From positions 25,369,821 to 25,433,820 of the forward strand of contig NC_087071.1 of the NCBI RefSeq assembly GCF_963678635.1: 64,000 nucleotides of DNA. The letters are read 5' to 3'. The translations under genes were made by a program, and so were the position numbers. Source of the DNA: Symsagittifera roscoffensis. Its lineage: Eukaryota > Xenacoelomorpha > Acoela > Convolutidae. Positions 45,341 through 57,190 of the stretch are shown here, in pieces (position 1 is the stretch's first letter; each line of letters starts with the position of its first letter). Below the pieces are notes generated by a model that ran no database searches, was not told where the DNA came from, and was given only the letters and a program-made list of their open reading frames with translations.

Positions 45341-48300
45341 ACATCAAAACTTGTACGTGGTCAAAAAGTATTACTCAAATTGTTTTCATGGTCTCATGGT
45401 TTGAAAACAGATATTCGAAATTTCGAAATTGTTGAGTGCCGCAAAATAAGCAGTACATGGTCAAAATGTATTACTCAAATTGTTTTCATAGTCTCATGGT
45501 TTGAAAACAGATATTTGAAGTTTCTAAACTTTTGAGTGCCGCAAAATAAGCAGTACATGGTCAAAATGTATTACTCAAATTGTATTCATGGTCTCATGGT
45601 TTGAAAACGGATATTCAAAATTTCTAAATTTTTGAGTGCCGCAAAATAAGCAGTACATGGTCAAAATTAATTACTCAAATTGTTTTCATGGTCTCATGGT
45701 TTGAAAACAGATATTCGAAATTTCTAAATTTTTGAGTGACGCAAAATAAGCAGTACATGGTCAAAATGTATTACTCAAATTGTTTTCATGGTCTCATGGT
45801 TTGAAAACAGATATTCGAAATTTCTAAATTTTTGAGTGCCGCAAAATAAGCTGTAAATGGTCAAAATGTATTTCTCAAATTGTTTTCATGGTCTTATGGT
45901 TTGAAAACAGGTATTCGAAATTTCTAAATTTTTGAGTGCCGCAAAATAAGCAGTACATGGTCAAAATGAATTACTCAAATTGTTTTCATGGTCTCATGGT
46001 TTGAAAATAGATATTAGAAATTTCTAAATTTTTGAGTGCCGCAAAATAAGCAGTACATGGTCAAAATGTATTACTCAAATTGTTTTCATGGTCTCATGGT
46101 TTGAAAACAGATATTCGAAATTTCTAAATTGTTGAGTGCCGCAAAATAAGCAGTACATGGTCAAAATGTATTACTCAAATTGTTTTCATAGTCTCATGGT
46201 TTGAAAACAGATATTCGAAATTTCTAAATTGTTGAGTGCCGCAAAATAAGCAGTACATGGTCAAAATGTATTACTCAAATTGTATTCATGGTCTCATGGT
46301 TTGAAAACAGATATTCGAAATTTCTAAATTTTTGAGTGCCGCAAAATAAGCAGTACATGGTCAAAATTAATTACTCAAATTGTTTTCATGGTCTCATGGT
46401 TTGAAAACAGATATTCGAAATTTCTAAATTTTTGAGTGACGCAAAATAAGCAGTACATGGTCAAAATGTATTACTCAAATTGTTTTCATGGTCTCATGGT
46501 TTGAAAACAGATATTCGAAATTTCTAAATTGTTGAGTGCCGCAAAATAAGCAGTACATGGTCAAAATGTTTTACTCAAATTGTTTTCATAGTCTCATGGT
46601 TTGAAAACAGATATTCGAAGTTTCTAAACTTTTGAGTGCCGCAAAATAAGCAGTACATGGTCAAAATGTATTACTCAAATTGTATTCATGGTCTCATGGT
46701 TTGAAAACAGATATTCGAAATTTCTAAATTTTTGAGTGCCGCAAAATAAGCAGTACATGGTCAAAATTAATTACTCAAATTGTTTTCATGGTCTCATGGT
46801 TTGAAAACAGATATTCGAAATTTCTAAATTTTTGAGTGACGCAAAATAAGCAGTACATGGTCAAAATGTATTACTCAAATTGTTTTCATGGTCTCATGGT
46901 TTGAAAACAGATATTCGAAATTTCTAAATTTTTGAGTGCCGCAAAATAAGCTGTAAATGGTCAAAATGTATTACTCAAATTGTTTTCATGGTCTTATGGT
47001 TTGAAAACAGATATTCGAAATTTCTAAATTTTTGAGTGCCGCAAAATAAGCAGTACATGGTCAAAATGAATTACTCAAATTGTTTTCATGGTCTCATGGT
47101 TTGAAAACAGATATTCGAAATTTCTAAATTTTTGAGTGCCGCAAAATAAGCAGTACATGGTCAAAATGTATTACTCAAATTGTTTTCATGGTCTCATGGT
47201 TTGAAAACAGATATTCGAAATTTCTAAATTGTTGAGTGCCGCAAAATAAGCAGTACATGGTCAAAATGTATTACTCAAATTGTTTTCATAGTCTCATGGT
47301 TTGAAAACAGATATTCGAAATTTCTAAACTTTTGAGTGCCGTAAAATAAGCAGTACATGGTCAAAATGTATTACTCAAATTGTATTCATGGTCTCATGGT
47401 TTGAAAACAGATATTCGAAATTTCTAAATTTTTGAGTGCCGCAAAATAAGCAGTACATGTTCAAAATTAATTACTCAAATTGTTTTCATGGTCTCATGGT
47501 TTGAAAAAAGATATTCGAAATTTCTAAATTTTTGAGTGACGCAAAATAAGCAGTACATGGTCAAAATGTATTACTCAAATTGTTTTCTTGGTCTCAGGGT
47601 TTGAAAACAGATATTCGAAATTTCTAAATTTTTGAGTGCCGCAAAATAAGCTGTAAATGGTCAAAATGTATTACTCAAATTGTTTTCATGGTCTTATGGT
47701 TTGAAAACAGATATTCGAAATTTCTAAATTTTTGAGTGCCGCAAAATAAGCAGTACATGGTCAAAATGAATTACTCAAATTGTTTTCATGGTCTCATGGT
47801 TTGAAAACAGATATTCGAAATTTCTAAATTTTTGAGTGCCGCAAAATAAGCAGTACATGGTCAAAATGTATTACTCAAATTGTTTTCATGGTCTCATGGT
47901 TTGAAAACAGATATTCGAAATTTCTAAATTTTTGAGTGCCGCAAAATAAGCTGTAAATGGTCAAAATGTATTACTCAAATTGTTTTCATGGTTCTTATGG
48001 TTTGAAAACAGATGTTCGAAATTTCTAAATTTTTGAGTGCCGCAAAATAAGCAGCACATGGTCAAAAGGTATTACTCACATTGTTTTCATGGTGTCATGG
48101 TTTGAAAACAGATATTCGAAATTTCTAAATTTTTGAGTGACGCAAAATAAGCAGTACATGGTCAAAATGTATTACTCAAATTGTTTTCATGGTCTCATGG
48201 TTTGAAAACAGATATTCGAAAATTCTAAATTTTTGAGTGCAGCAAATTAAGCTGTACGTGGTCAAAATGTATTACTCAAATTGTTTTCATGGTCTCATGG

Positions 48301-48462
48301 TTTGAAAACAGATATTCGAAATTTCTAAATTTTTGAGTGCCGCAAAATAAGCAGTACATGGTCAAAATGTATTACTCAAATTGTTTTTATGGTCTCATGG
48401 TTTGAAAACAGATATTCGAAATTTCTAAATTTTTGAGTGCCGCAAAATAAGCTCTAAAAAAT
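45341..48462. repeat. Satellite array: about 31 monomers of 100 bp in a 700 bp higher-order repeat
   Basis: Monomers of exactly 100 bp, with landmark GCAGTACATGGTCAAAATGT, repeat from about 45,341 to 48,462. One single-base insertion near 47,994 shifts the register. Diagnostic variants recur in order: TTCATAGTC, TGTATTCATG, AAAATTAATTACT with GAGTGACGC, a plain monomer, CTGTAAATGG with TCTTATGG, AAAATGAATTACT, then a monomer with TTGTTGAGTGCC. This seven-monomer order begins at about 45,451, 46,151, 46,551 and 47,251. The 46,151 cycle is shortened to four monomers. There is no ORF and no unique spacers. Confidence 0.95.
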
Positions 48463-48689
48463 CTGCTTAGAGCAAATGTTGCCCATGTGACAGTTATGCC
48501 CATGTGACACCTATCTGCGCGCTACAAACTGCAAGGCAATAACTATTAAGATCATTTATCCACGAGGGATAGGACTAACATTACGAGCTGTACAGCTCAT
48601 CACGGCGATCCGCTGTTGTGCCCCTGCTTAAAAACTACATGCAATTTTTTGGGTTAATTTTCTAGGCTGGGTAATGTTGCCTCACCCTC
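48463..48689. other. Spacer after the satellite
   Basis: Non-coding. It contains a TGCCCATGTGACA duplication at 48,480-48,510 and no gene. Confidence 0.4.
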
Positions 48690-48777
48690 AAGAAACGAGC
48701 ACGGATCATGGTGGGCCTCGAACATCCGACCATTCGATTGAGAGGCGGAGACGTAACCACTTCACCACTGCTCCCCT
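48690..48777 (-). repeat. tRNA-derived SINE head
   Basis: On the minus strand the A box is AGTGGTGAAGTGGTTACG and the B box is GGATGTTCGAGGCCC, about 45 bp apart, in a tRNA-like 75 bp segment starting GGGGAGC. The B box deviates by one base from the consensus. The anticodon arm does not form a clean tRNA, so this is a SINE rather than a functional tRNA gene. It is a different family from the intronic units. Confidence 0.65.
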
Positions 48778-48929
48778 AACTATAACTGCAATTCAGTTAG
48801 CTCTTAGCTCTCCGGCTAGGTCTTTGGCAGCATAACTTTTACGCATGCAGTTAGCGTTAACAGTTTCAACAGATTCAACAAGTTTTTCGGCTTTTTCCCT
48901 TAAACAAATCTGGCAGAATTCGCAGGTTT

Positions 48930-49100
48930 ATACCCTCCTGAAATTTAGTATTTTTTGGCGTCATAGGAGCCTTTAGAAAAATTTTAGGGTCAGTCAGCCA
49001 AAAATGGATGTCTCAAAATACCGCCTTTTTGGGGCGGTAGGGGTCAAACCCCTGAGGGGGGGGGGGGGATAGCGTCCCTCAACCTAAATCCGCTGGTGAT
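48930..49100. repeat. Fragment of the CAGGGGCGGAT-type element family
   Basis: The segment TTAGAAAAATTTTAGGGTCA, then GTCAGCCAAAAATGGAT, a G-run of 12 at 49,058-49,069, and CCTAAATCCGC parallels the right half of 55,086-55,515. The left end is not found. Confidence 0.5.
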
Positions 49101-50984
49101 TACACCTATACTTGGGACGAAAAAAATGCTGGGTTCAGTTCTCATCTAGAATTGATTTTTTCCAAGATGAAAAAATATCCTTGAAAATGTTTTGTCGTCG
49201 GCCTATCATTTGTGTTTTTTTTATCGGCCTACTTCAAAACAGTTCTGTTTGAATGAAATTTTTCTTACAATGATGGAAACTCATTTTGATTAATTCCGGT
49301 AATTAGTAAAAATACCAAATAAGTTGTCAGTTTCTGTCGATTTAAACATCTCTTGTTTTTTATTTTGGTTTTATAATCGGTTCAGTTGCCTCATGGTATA
49401 ATGTTTAAAACAGCGTCACTTGAGTGGGAAGTGTGCAAATCTGTTTTTTAATTTTTTATAGCGCAAACTTTTTCGGTCAATTTTTCGACGCAACAGTCGT
49501 CTACCAGATTTTTGTTACTTTCGTTACCCTTCGATTAACTTTGTTTCAAAAGTATTTCAACGTTTGTAGTTGTGTTTCTTACCATGTTTTCCTGATTTTG
49601 AAGGTAACCGATACCCACATATTTTTTTGGTGGACGTTATCCAATCATATTTGCCCCAGCTGCTTTCGACTTCTTTATTTTTCGGCATCCTTTGGGCTAT
49701 TTTGAGCATATGAAATTGATTTTTATTCCAATTGTTTTGAACCAGAAAACCATATTTTTGTTCCCACCATTGAAATGGGGAGGAGCTTAGTATTCGGGTG
49801 TGTTTTAAATTTTCTTTTTTTTGTTTTTGTTCCCACGGAAAATCAGGTACTACAAATAATCATCGGACTGGGTTGAGTGATTATCATATTAAAACTCTTT
49901 CAGTCGTGATTCGAACGACTTTTAAAAATTTTGAAAATTTCTTTTTTGGTCTAATTTCAAGCTAATGAGGTGACCGTGTAAGCTTACAAGAGGTTATTTA
50001 AGGTTAATTTAAGCCAAGATAACTTAGTTTTACTCAAGTAAAGGGAGCTTTTGGTGCAAATGTGGGAATCAAAAATTTAAATTTGAAAAAATTTCTGCAA
50101 GAAAACTTTTTGAAATTTTTTCAATTTTTTTTAATTTTTCAATTTTCTTCTCATTTTTCTTCAAAAAATGTTTTCTAAATGACCAATTTCACTATGAATT
50201 TTAAATGTACCTTTTTTTGTTCAGTTTTTTTTTATCATAACACTAATTTTGAAAAAAAAACTTTTTTTTGTTTTTTTTTTAAAACTGTGGTCGTAACATT
50301 CTGTGCTACTTGCAGTTAGCGGCTATCCTTCTATTGCTTTGAGTTTAGAGTAAATTAACAGAAAATTTTATGTTTGGGTTTATTTCAATCCTTAGATCAT
50401 TTTGAGCCATCAGTAAAAGAATCAACAAAAAGTCCTAGTTATATGATAGGGCAATCGGAACATTCAAGATTTTGCCCACTTATTGAGCCGTCTTGTTTGA
50501 CTCGAACTTGTTAAGGCGTTTTATATACACGGACGGCAAAATGCAAATAACACAATCACAACCAACTTCTTTTACATGCTCATTAACGCGTCGTAGGCAC
50601 ATAGACATCAAAGGTTCAAGAAAACGAACGGCAACTCAAGAAACCTAGTTTTGAAGGCATAAAATAGCCGGTATAAAATAGATAGTTTCAGAGGTGATAT
50701 TGATGTGGAAACAGCCTTGCAAATAACATAAAAAAATCATGGTCTCAAATTGGTTATTTGTAAGAATAACCAACTATATTCCCTATTCCTTCGGGAGAAT
50801 AATCCTAATCTTCCTACGGCAGAGCTCAATAATCTAAAGCTCATTTTTGCGCTATGCTCATGTTTCCCAACCCTAATTCTGTAGAATAAGCGGAAAATAC
50901 TAGTGCTAATCAAAAATATTGTCAACAGACAATTGGAAAAGAGTCGTAAGCTTTTGAAAAAACTTCAACTTTAGGTTTCAAAAG
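49101..50984. other. AT-rich region without genes
   Basis: ORFs here (for example 49,424-49,705 and 50,737-50,925) have biased composition and no domains. Poly-T and poly-A stretches dominate 50,090-50,290. I see nothing else to annotate. Confidence 0.5.
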
Positions 50985-51132
50985 TCATATCCATGGTCTT
51001 AAGGCTCTTTGAAGTTGAAGAGTAATTTATGATTGACACTTTTTACTGTTCGATAGTTCAATTTGCCTTCCTTTTACCAAAAAATTTGAACTGAATTTAA
51101 AAAATCAAAGTCGAAGCGCGAAAATTTAAATT
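50985..51132 (-). repeat. Inverted copy of the TTCGCG...GGAAGGCAAA repeat
   Basis: The reverse complement resembles 41,145-41,400: CGCGCTTCGACTTTG, AAGGAAGGCAAATTG and AGAGCCTTAAG occur in the same order. Confidence 0.5.
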
Positions 51133-53535
51133 TGAGCCTGAACAAGTTTAAGATTAACTTTTCCCAGAAAAAAAAATCACCAAGACCTATGTTCACTGTG
51201 TTCATGACTCTTAAAAAACAAAAGGACAAAAACTACCTAAGACAGGCAGTAAGAAACAAGATGAAAAAGAGGTGAGAAACGACAGCAAAACGAAAAAAAA
51301 TTAACTAATATACTTCCTTTTTGTAATCTTCCAAAGTCACCAGATATTACTTCTCTTAAGCATTATGATTTTCTCATTATATAATTTCCATTTTGATGAT
51401 GGGTTAATTTTTTTTTGTAAAAGCTGGAGGCTATCTTGAAAAAAAGCTAACGCTCTTTTAGTCTCCCGACTCTTTGTGTTGTCCCTTTTTTCCCTGTAGA
51501 AAATAAAAATTTCCTTCAACTTCCAATTTTCTTGTTGAAAAGCTGATTCAGTTTCCAAGTGGCATATTACCTTGTATCAATTTTCAAAAAAAAAAACAAA
51601 CCACCAAGTAGAAAAATGGGCTTCAAAATAATAAGATTCGCGCAAAAGCAAAATCACACTTTTCCAATCAGAGTATCATCTTTAAATTTTTTTGTGAACG
51701 GCAAAATTAGTTTGAATTACATTTAACGCTATTATGATTTTTACATTGGTTTTCTGAATTCTTTTTTTTACACTGAGCTACAATAAATGAGTAGACATTC
51801 GATTTCAGCGAGCAAGTGAACGATTTCTTTTTTCTGCACGTTTTGTCGTTTTCTCTGCAACTAACTAAGATGCAGGGTTGAATTTTGACACATGTTAGAT
51901 ATAACTATTTTAAATATATATAGCTTGATAAATTGTCTTTTAAATTTTATTTAACGTTGGTATTTGTGGTTCCTAAGATGTTTTTCGCAAATTGATTGCC
52001 ACTCGATTCAAAAGTATAATGTTTTTGGCAGACATTTTTTGTTCAATCTTTTCAAAAGCGGCTTTTGCCTTACTTTCTTTCGGCTAGCTTTCTTTCTATT
52101 TGGTTTATGGTAGACATGTTTTATTTGATTTTTTTAAAATGCAGCTTGACCGTTTTTTTCTTTCGGCCAGCTTACGTTCTATTTGCAAAACTCCGGTTTG
52201 CCACTGTTAAGTAGACAAATATTTTGAAGCAATTTGATAATATGTACTCAAAAAATTTTTCATTCACAATTTTATTAGAAGCTAAGTTTTCCAATTCAAA
52301 CTTATGTTTACTAAAGTGCTTTTTTAGTAATTTGAGCCTGAACAAAATTAAGTTTAACTTTTCCCAGAAAAAAAATCACCAAGACCTATATAAGAGTCTT
52401 TACTGTGTTCATGACTCTTAAAAAACAAAATGACAAAAACTACCTAAAACAGGCAGTAAGAAACAAGATGAAAAAGAGGTGAGAACGACAGCAAAACGAA
52501 AAAACAATTAACTAATATATTTCCTTTTTTTAATCTTCCAAACTCACCAGATATTACTTCTCTTAAGTATTATGATTTTCTCATTATATAATTTCCATTT
52601 TGATGATGGGTTAGTTTTTTTTGTAAGGGTTGGAGGCTATCTTGAAAAAAAGCTAACGCTCTTTTAGTCTCCCGACTCTTTGTGTTGTCCCTTTTTTCAC
52701 TGTAGAAAATAAAAATTTCCTTCAATTTCCAATTTTCTTGTTGAAAAGCTGATTCAGTTTCCAAGTGGCATATTACCTTGTATCAATTTTCAAAAAAAAA
52801 AAACAAACCACCAAGTAGAAAAATGGGCTTCAAAATAATAAGATTCGCGCAAAAGCAAAATCGCACTTTTCCAGTCAGAGTATCATCTTTAATTTTTTTA
52901 TGAACGGCAAAATTAATTTGAATTACATTTAACGCTATTATGATTTTTACATTGGTTTTCAGAATTCTTTTTTCTACACTGAGCTACAATAAATGAGTAG
53001 ACATTTGATTTCAGCGTGCAAGTGAACGGTTTCTTTTTTCTGCACGTTTTGTCGTTTTCTCTGCATCTAACTAAGATGCAGGGTTGAATTTCGACACATG
53101 TTAGATATAACTATTTAAAATATTTAAAACTTGATAAATTGTCTTTTAAAATTTATTTAACGTTGGTATTTGTGATTCCTAAGATGTTTTTCGCAAATTG
53201 ATTGCCACTCAATTCAAACGTATAATGTTTTTGGCAGACATTTTTTGTTCAATCTTTTCAAAAGCGGCTTTTGCCTTACTTTCTTTCGGCTAGCTTTCTT
53301 TCTATTTGGTTTATGGTAGACATGTTTTATTTGATTTTTTTTAAAATGCAGCTTGACCGTTTTTTTCTTTCGGCTAGCTTACGTTCTATTTGCAAAACTC
53401 CGGTTTGCCACTGTGTTAAGTAGACAAATTTTTGAAGCAATTTGATAATATGTACTCAAAAAATTTTTCATTCATTATTTTATTAGAAGCTAAGTTTTCC
53501 AATTCAAATTTATGTTTACAAAAGTGCTTCTTTAG
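51133..53535. repeat. Tandem duplication of about 1.2 kb
   Basis: 51,133-52,332 and 52,333-53,535 are direct copies, offset 1,200 bp (GAGCCTGAACAA at 51,136 and 52,336), with scattered substitutions and small indels. Each contains a short minus-strand ORF with QQENWKLKEIFIFY (51,337-51,558 and 52,570-52,764), longer in the first. Those ORFs are Lys/Glu-rich and unidentified. Base changes fall in coding and non-coding parts alike. Confidence 0.85.
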
Positions 53536-55085
53536 ACCATAAGAAAACTATAAACTTTTAAAAAGGAAACTCTAGTAAAAAAACAAGCCTCCGAATTGCA
53601 AAACGCTAAAGCGTTTTCTTTCGTTTTCTACGTGAACAAATATCAAGGCGGCAGATAATAGTATTTCAGTGTCTTGTTGTTTTACTTCGTTAAATCTCTA
53701 AAATGTTCCCTTGCTTTAAAGCAGATAAAAGGTATTGTCACTCTTCAATTTTTCCTCGATGGGAGTCCTCAAATTCTACTAAATTGGTTTAGGAGGTGTA
53801 TCCATTACCTCCTTCCCAGTATCTAGTGGATTTTCTTGATTTCGGAAGTTCTTGATTTCTTTTATAAGTTGTTTCTCAGATCTGAAATTCGTTGTTTCAG
53901 ATCTTTGATCAAATATATAGAGATTCAGATTTGAAATTTGGGTCTGAAATAGAAGTTTTCAGATCTGAAATAACCAAAAAAATTAAAGTTGAAATTAGAT
54001 CTAAGAAATTTCTGGAGCAATTCTTGGAGCAGAAATTACATCTGAGAATTTTTATAAAATCATAATGAACGCTTTTTCACCAAACAACTGAGTTTGCATT
54101 TTTGCTATTTTTTTTCCAAAATTCATTTATTTATGATTAATTAGCTGTAAAAAAACTTCTAACTAAATCCAACTAAATATAAAGTTTTCATAAAATATGT
54201 TTCTTGTTCAATTATTCTGAAAAATTTTCAAAAATTGTTAGAAGAAGTATATTTATGCGTTACTCATCATGCGCTAATCTTACAGTTTTGATATTCGTGC
54301 TGTACTCATGCATTTCAGGAAACTTATTTCAGCAGTCTCCGTTGGTAATTTTTGATTTGGAAGCTTTGGTACTTCTAAATTTTTTTGGTTGATTTTTCAA
54401 ATTTCGAAATGCTTACGCGCCTGCCCAAAAACATCATCAACCTAAAAATTTTCTCATATAAGAAAACAAGCAAGTGTCCAGACCTGAATTTCAATTTTTT
54501 TCATAGAATTCCAGGCGAGGTTCCTGGATGGCTCCTGCCAGGAAGTCCAGGATTCCCCTAGACACTTTAAGTTCATGGCGAGAAGAGCAAAGTTTTCGCC
54601 TGGCTATGTAACCCGGGTTTACAAAACTAACTTAAGAACAGAACTACAGACCAGAAAAAATCATGAAACACAAAATTTCAGATCCATAATTTAAATCTGA
54701 AAAAAAGATGTTCAGATCTGGAATATGATCTAAAATAACCAGTTCTTAAAATATCCAAGCGTTATTTTAGCATTTCAGATCAGAATTGAAACATTTACTA
54801 GGTGTGCGTCTGTAAAGATCATCCTAAGGCTTGCAACACACGAGAAACTAAATAAAATATCACTCCGCATCAAGAAACCTACTCCCACATTCTGACATTT
54901 TTTCTGAACAATTGGCTTTCGCCAATTTCAACCAAATTTTATCCGATTATCTCAATTCTCCTTGTCAAATAACCGGGACACAAATTTAATCATGCCGCAA
55001 AATACATATGTTCTTCATTGGTCGAAAGTTCGATGCATTCAGATACGTCACTGCGCGTCATTTTGCAAATTTAGGGTATAAAAAT
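53536..55085. other. Non-coding region with clustered TTTCAGATCTGAAAT-like motifs
   Basis: CAGATCTGAAAT and near variants recur about six times in 53,875-53,970 and again about five times in 54,650-54,790. No gene is seen. The ORF at 54,204-54,392 has no features. Confidence 0.45.
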
Positions 55086-55515
55086 CAGGGGCGGATCTAG
55101 GATTTTCTCGAAGGTGGGGGCGGATTTTTAAAAAAATTTTCGAAAATTTTGACGACCTTTTTTAGGTATACCAAATTGATTTTCTGAGCTCTCCTAAAGT
55201 ACTATAAAGATGGTAGATACAGCAAAGTTTCTGCGCCGCAGGCAAATTTTTGAAAAAAAAAACAGGTCAAAAAAGCCGTTTTTGGACACTTTTTGGAAAA
55301 CTTTGACAAAAAAATCGCGTTTTTTTTGGCGCGCGTCCCCCCCCCCCCTCAAAGTTAGTATAAGTTGGCGCCGAAGGCGATTTTAGAAAAATTTAGGGTC
55401 GGTCGGCCAAATATGGATTTCTTAAAAAGTACCAAAGGGGGGTTGAATCCCTGAGAGAGAGAACAAACGCCCCAATCCCCCCGCTCCTCCTGCCCCCCCC
55501 TTAAATCCGCCCCTG
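55086..55515. mobile_element. 430 bp inverted-repeat element (MITE-like), CAGGGGCGGAT termini
   Basis: It starts CAGGGGCGGATCTAG and ends ATCCGCCCCTG, giving 11 bp exact terminal inverted repeats. The interior has poly-C runs at 55,338 and 55,494 and no ORF. Relatives are at 56,255-56,580, 48,930-49,100 and ending at 42,549. TIRs of this type occur on hAT-like and related elements, but a clean 8 bp target duplication is not visible. Confidence 0.7.
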
Positions 55516-56254
55516 GGTAAAACTAACCTGATTAGATTTCATTTTAGATCTTTTTTTCAGCTGAAAATTAACAGAACAGTTATAGTGGAGTTGATTAATA
55601 AGCTAAGATTAAACTTTCATTGAAAAGAAAGTCCAACTGCTCCGAACAAGTTTATAACCAATTGACTGGAAGGTATATGCAACTCTCCCAGATCAAAGAA
55701 AACCAAGCGTGACTATACAAACTCAACTTGAATTTCCCTTTATCAAACTTGCCGAAGTCCGTTCCAATTTGGTTGATGTTTCCAACAAACAATAAACATT
55801 AATCCCACCAGAAACGCCGGACTAGTCTAGATTTAAACAAGAAACTAGATCTCAAATCCAGATTTTGTGGAGGTTTACCACTTGAAGTACCATTGAATTT
55901 TTCAAAGCGTATATCAAGCTTTTACTGTTCAACGTCAAACTTGCTAAATTCATGTGGCTTAAATGCAATTTACCGTTAGTATTATTATTAACTAAACATG
56001 CTTTTCAAGTAAAATGCACACTTAAATTTAGTCTGAAAAATCATTCTGCATTTAGAAAAACTTAAAATTATTAATGCCAGCAGAGAGATCAAATTAAAAT
56101 ATATTTTTTGCAGTTCTTGTAATGTTAGTATTATGTATTGAGGCAAAAAATGTTATGATTTATTTTTTTGAACAATTCCTATTGTGTGAGTTTCTTTATA
56201 TTCGTTGTTGATTTTTTTCCACTGTGATCTGATGTCATTAGACTTGAAAACTGG
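55516..56254. other. AT-rich spacer
   Basis: No ORF over 60 codons, repeat or RNA gene could be supported here. Confidence 0.5.
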
Positions 56255-56580
56255 CAAATAGAGAAGATTTTTTGAGGGGATGGTCGAATCTCAAATGTTT
56301 TTTTTTTGAAATTTGTCGACCTTTTATAAGGTCGAGCAAATGGATTTTCCGAGCTATAAATACCTGATATAGCAAAAAATGGCCCTTATCGCAGTTTTTC
56401 TACCTCCGTCACCTAACTGTTTGCGCATTCCCCCGAACTAGTATATACTGGTGCCAATGGGGCGTTTAGAAATACTGTAGGCTGGGGTCAGTCAGGGTGA
56501 CAAGAAAGTCGATGCTGAGAAGGGGATAGGGGTTGGTCCCCCCCCCGCCCTCTCCGCCCTCTCCGCCTCCTAAATTCGCT
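56255..56580. repeat. Diverged relative of the 430 bp CAGGGGCGGAT element
   Basis: It follows the same order of landmarks as 55,086-55,515: TTTTTTGAAATTTGTCGACC, ATGGATTTTCCGAGCT, a GGGGTCAGTCAGGGT block, a poly-C tract and CTCCTAAATTCGC. The termini are degraded. Confidence 0.5.
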
Positions 56581-57162
56581 ACAACTTCCGGAACTATTCT
56601 TTTAATCTTAGGTTAACAACAAGTCGCGAATCAAATCTAATAGAAACTAGTTTTCGAAATCAGACCACAGTAGAAAAATGGTAATATAAAAATGAACCTT
56701 TTTAACAGCGCAAAATGTTTCAAATAATTTGCTCTTTGGAAGCTACTTGCAACAAAATTATGTTTTCGACCATGCGGCTACAGCATTGGTTTAGGGGTGA
56801 AGAGTTGTGAATTGATTACGTCTTCCCCTCATCGAAAAGGTCACCATGAGCCTTGCTCTTTGCTTGAGTTTGAGGCAGCCAAAGGGGGACTCAGTACTGA
56901 GTTAAGTTTGAGGTTTAACTCACAGATTAATTTCGGATAGGGTACACCGTCTGCTCGTCACGCTATCTTATTTTCGGCCGGATAGATTCGTGCAACTTCT
57001 TATTCTAATACCGATCCTAATCTTACTCTTATATCTACTAGTCTCAGGGTGTTTAACTAGTCTCTGCTAGGCTCAACAGATCTAGAGTATACTGGCTTAT
57101 TGCGATTGCTAAAGTTCTCTTGGAGAGGTAACTAATTTCTAAGTTAAATTCAAATCTCTCTG
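56581..57162. other. Spacer with possible tRNA-derived or repeat sequence
   Basis: A GC-richer block at 56,760-56,960 includes GCGGCTACAGCATTGG and GGTCACCATGAGCCTTGC. It looks like a repeat but has no second copy here, and a B box could not be confirmed. No gene is seen. Confidence 0.3.
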
Positions 57163-57190
57163 GTGCTGAAATTACAAGTAATTTCAGCAC
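57163..57190. repeat. Perfect 13 bp hairpin
   Basis: GTGCTGAAATTAC and GTAATTTCAGCAC form a perfect stem around a 2-base AA loop. It lies about 150 bp left of the composition boundary of the envelope-bearing element. Confidence 0.85.

Noticed and set aside
45341-48462. Regular 100 bp repeats as a possible CRISPR-like array
   Set aside because: The repeats are contiguous with no unique spacers, and the genome is clearly eukaryotic. It is a satellite.
48690-48777. Functional tRNA gene
   Set aside because: A and B boxes are present but the cloverleaf arms do not pair well and SINE-like sequence follows.
52224-52421. ORFs in AT-rich DNA such as 52,224-52,421 and 54,204-54,392
   Set aside because: Short, composed mainly of Phe/Leu/Asn/Lys codons from AT-rich sequence, without domains or conservation between the tandem copies.
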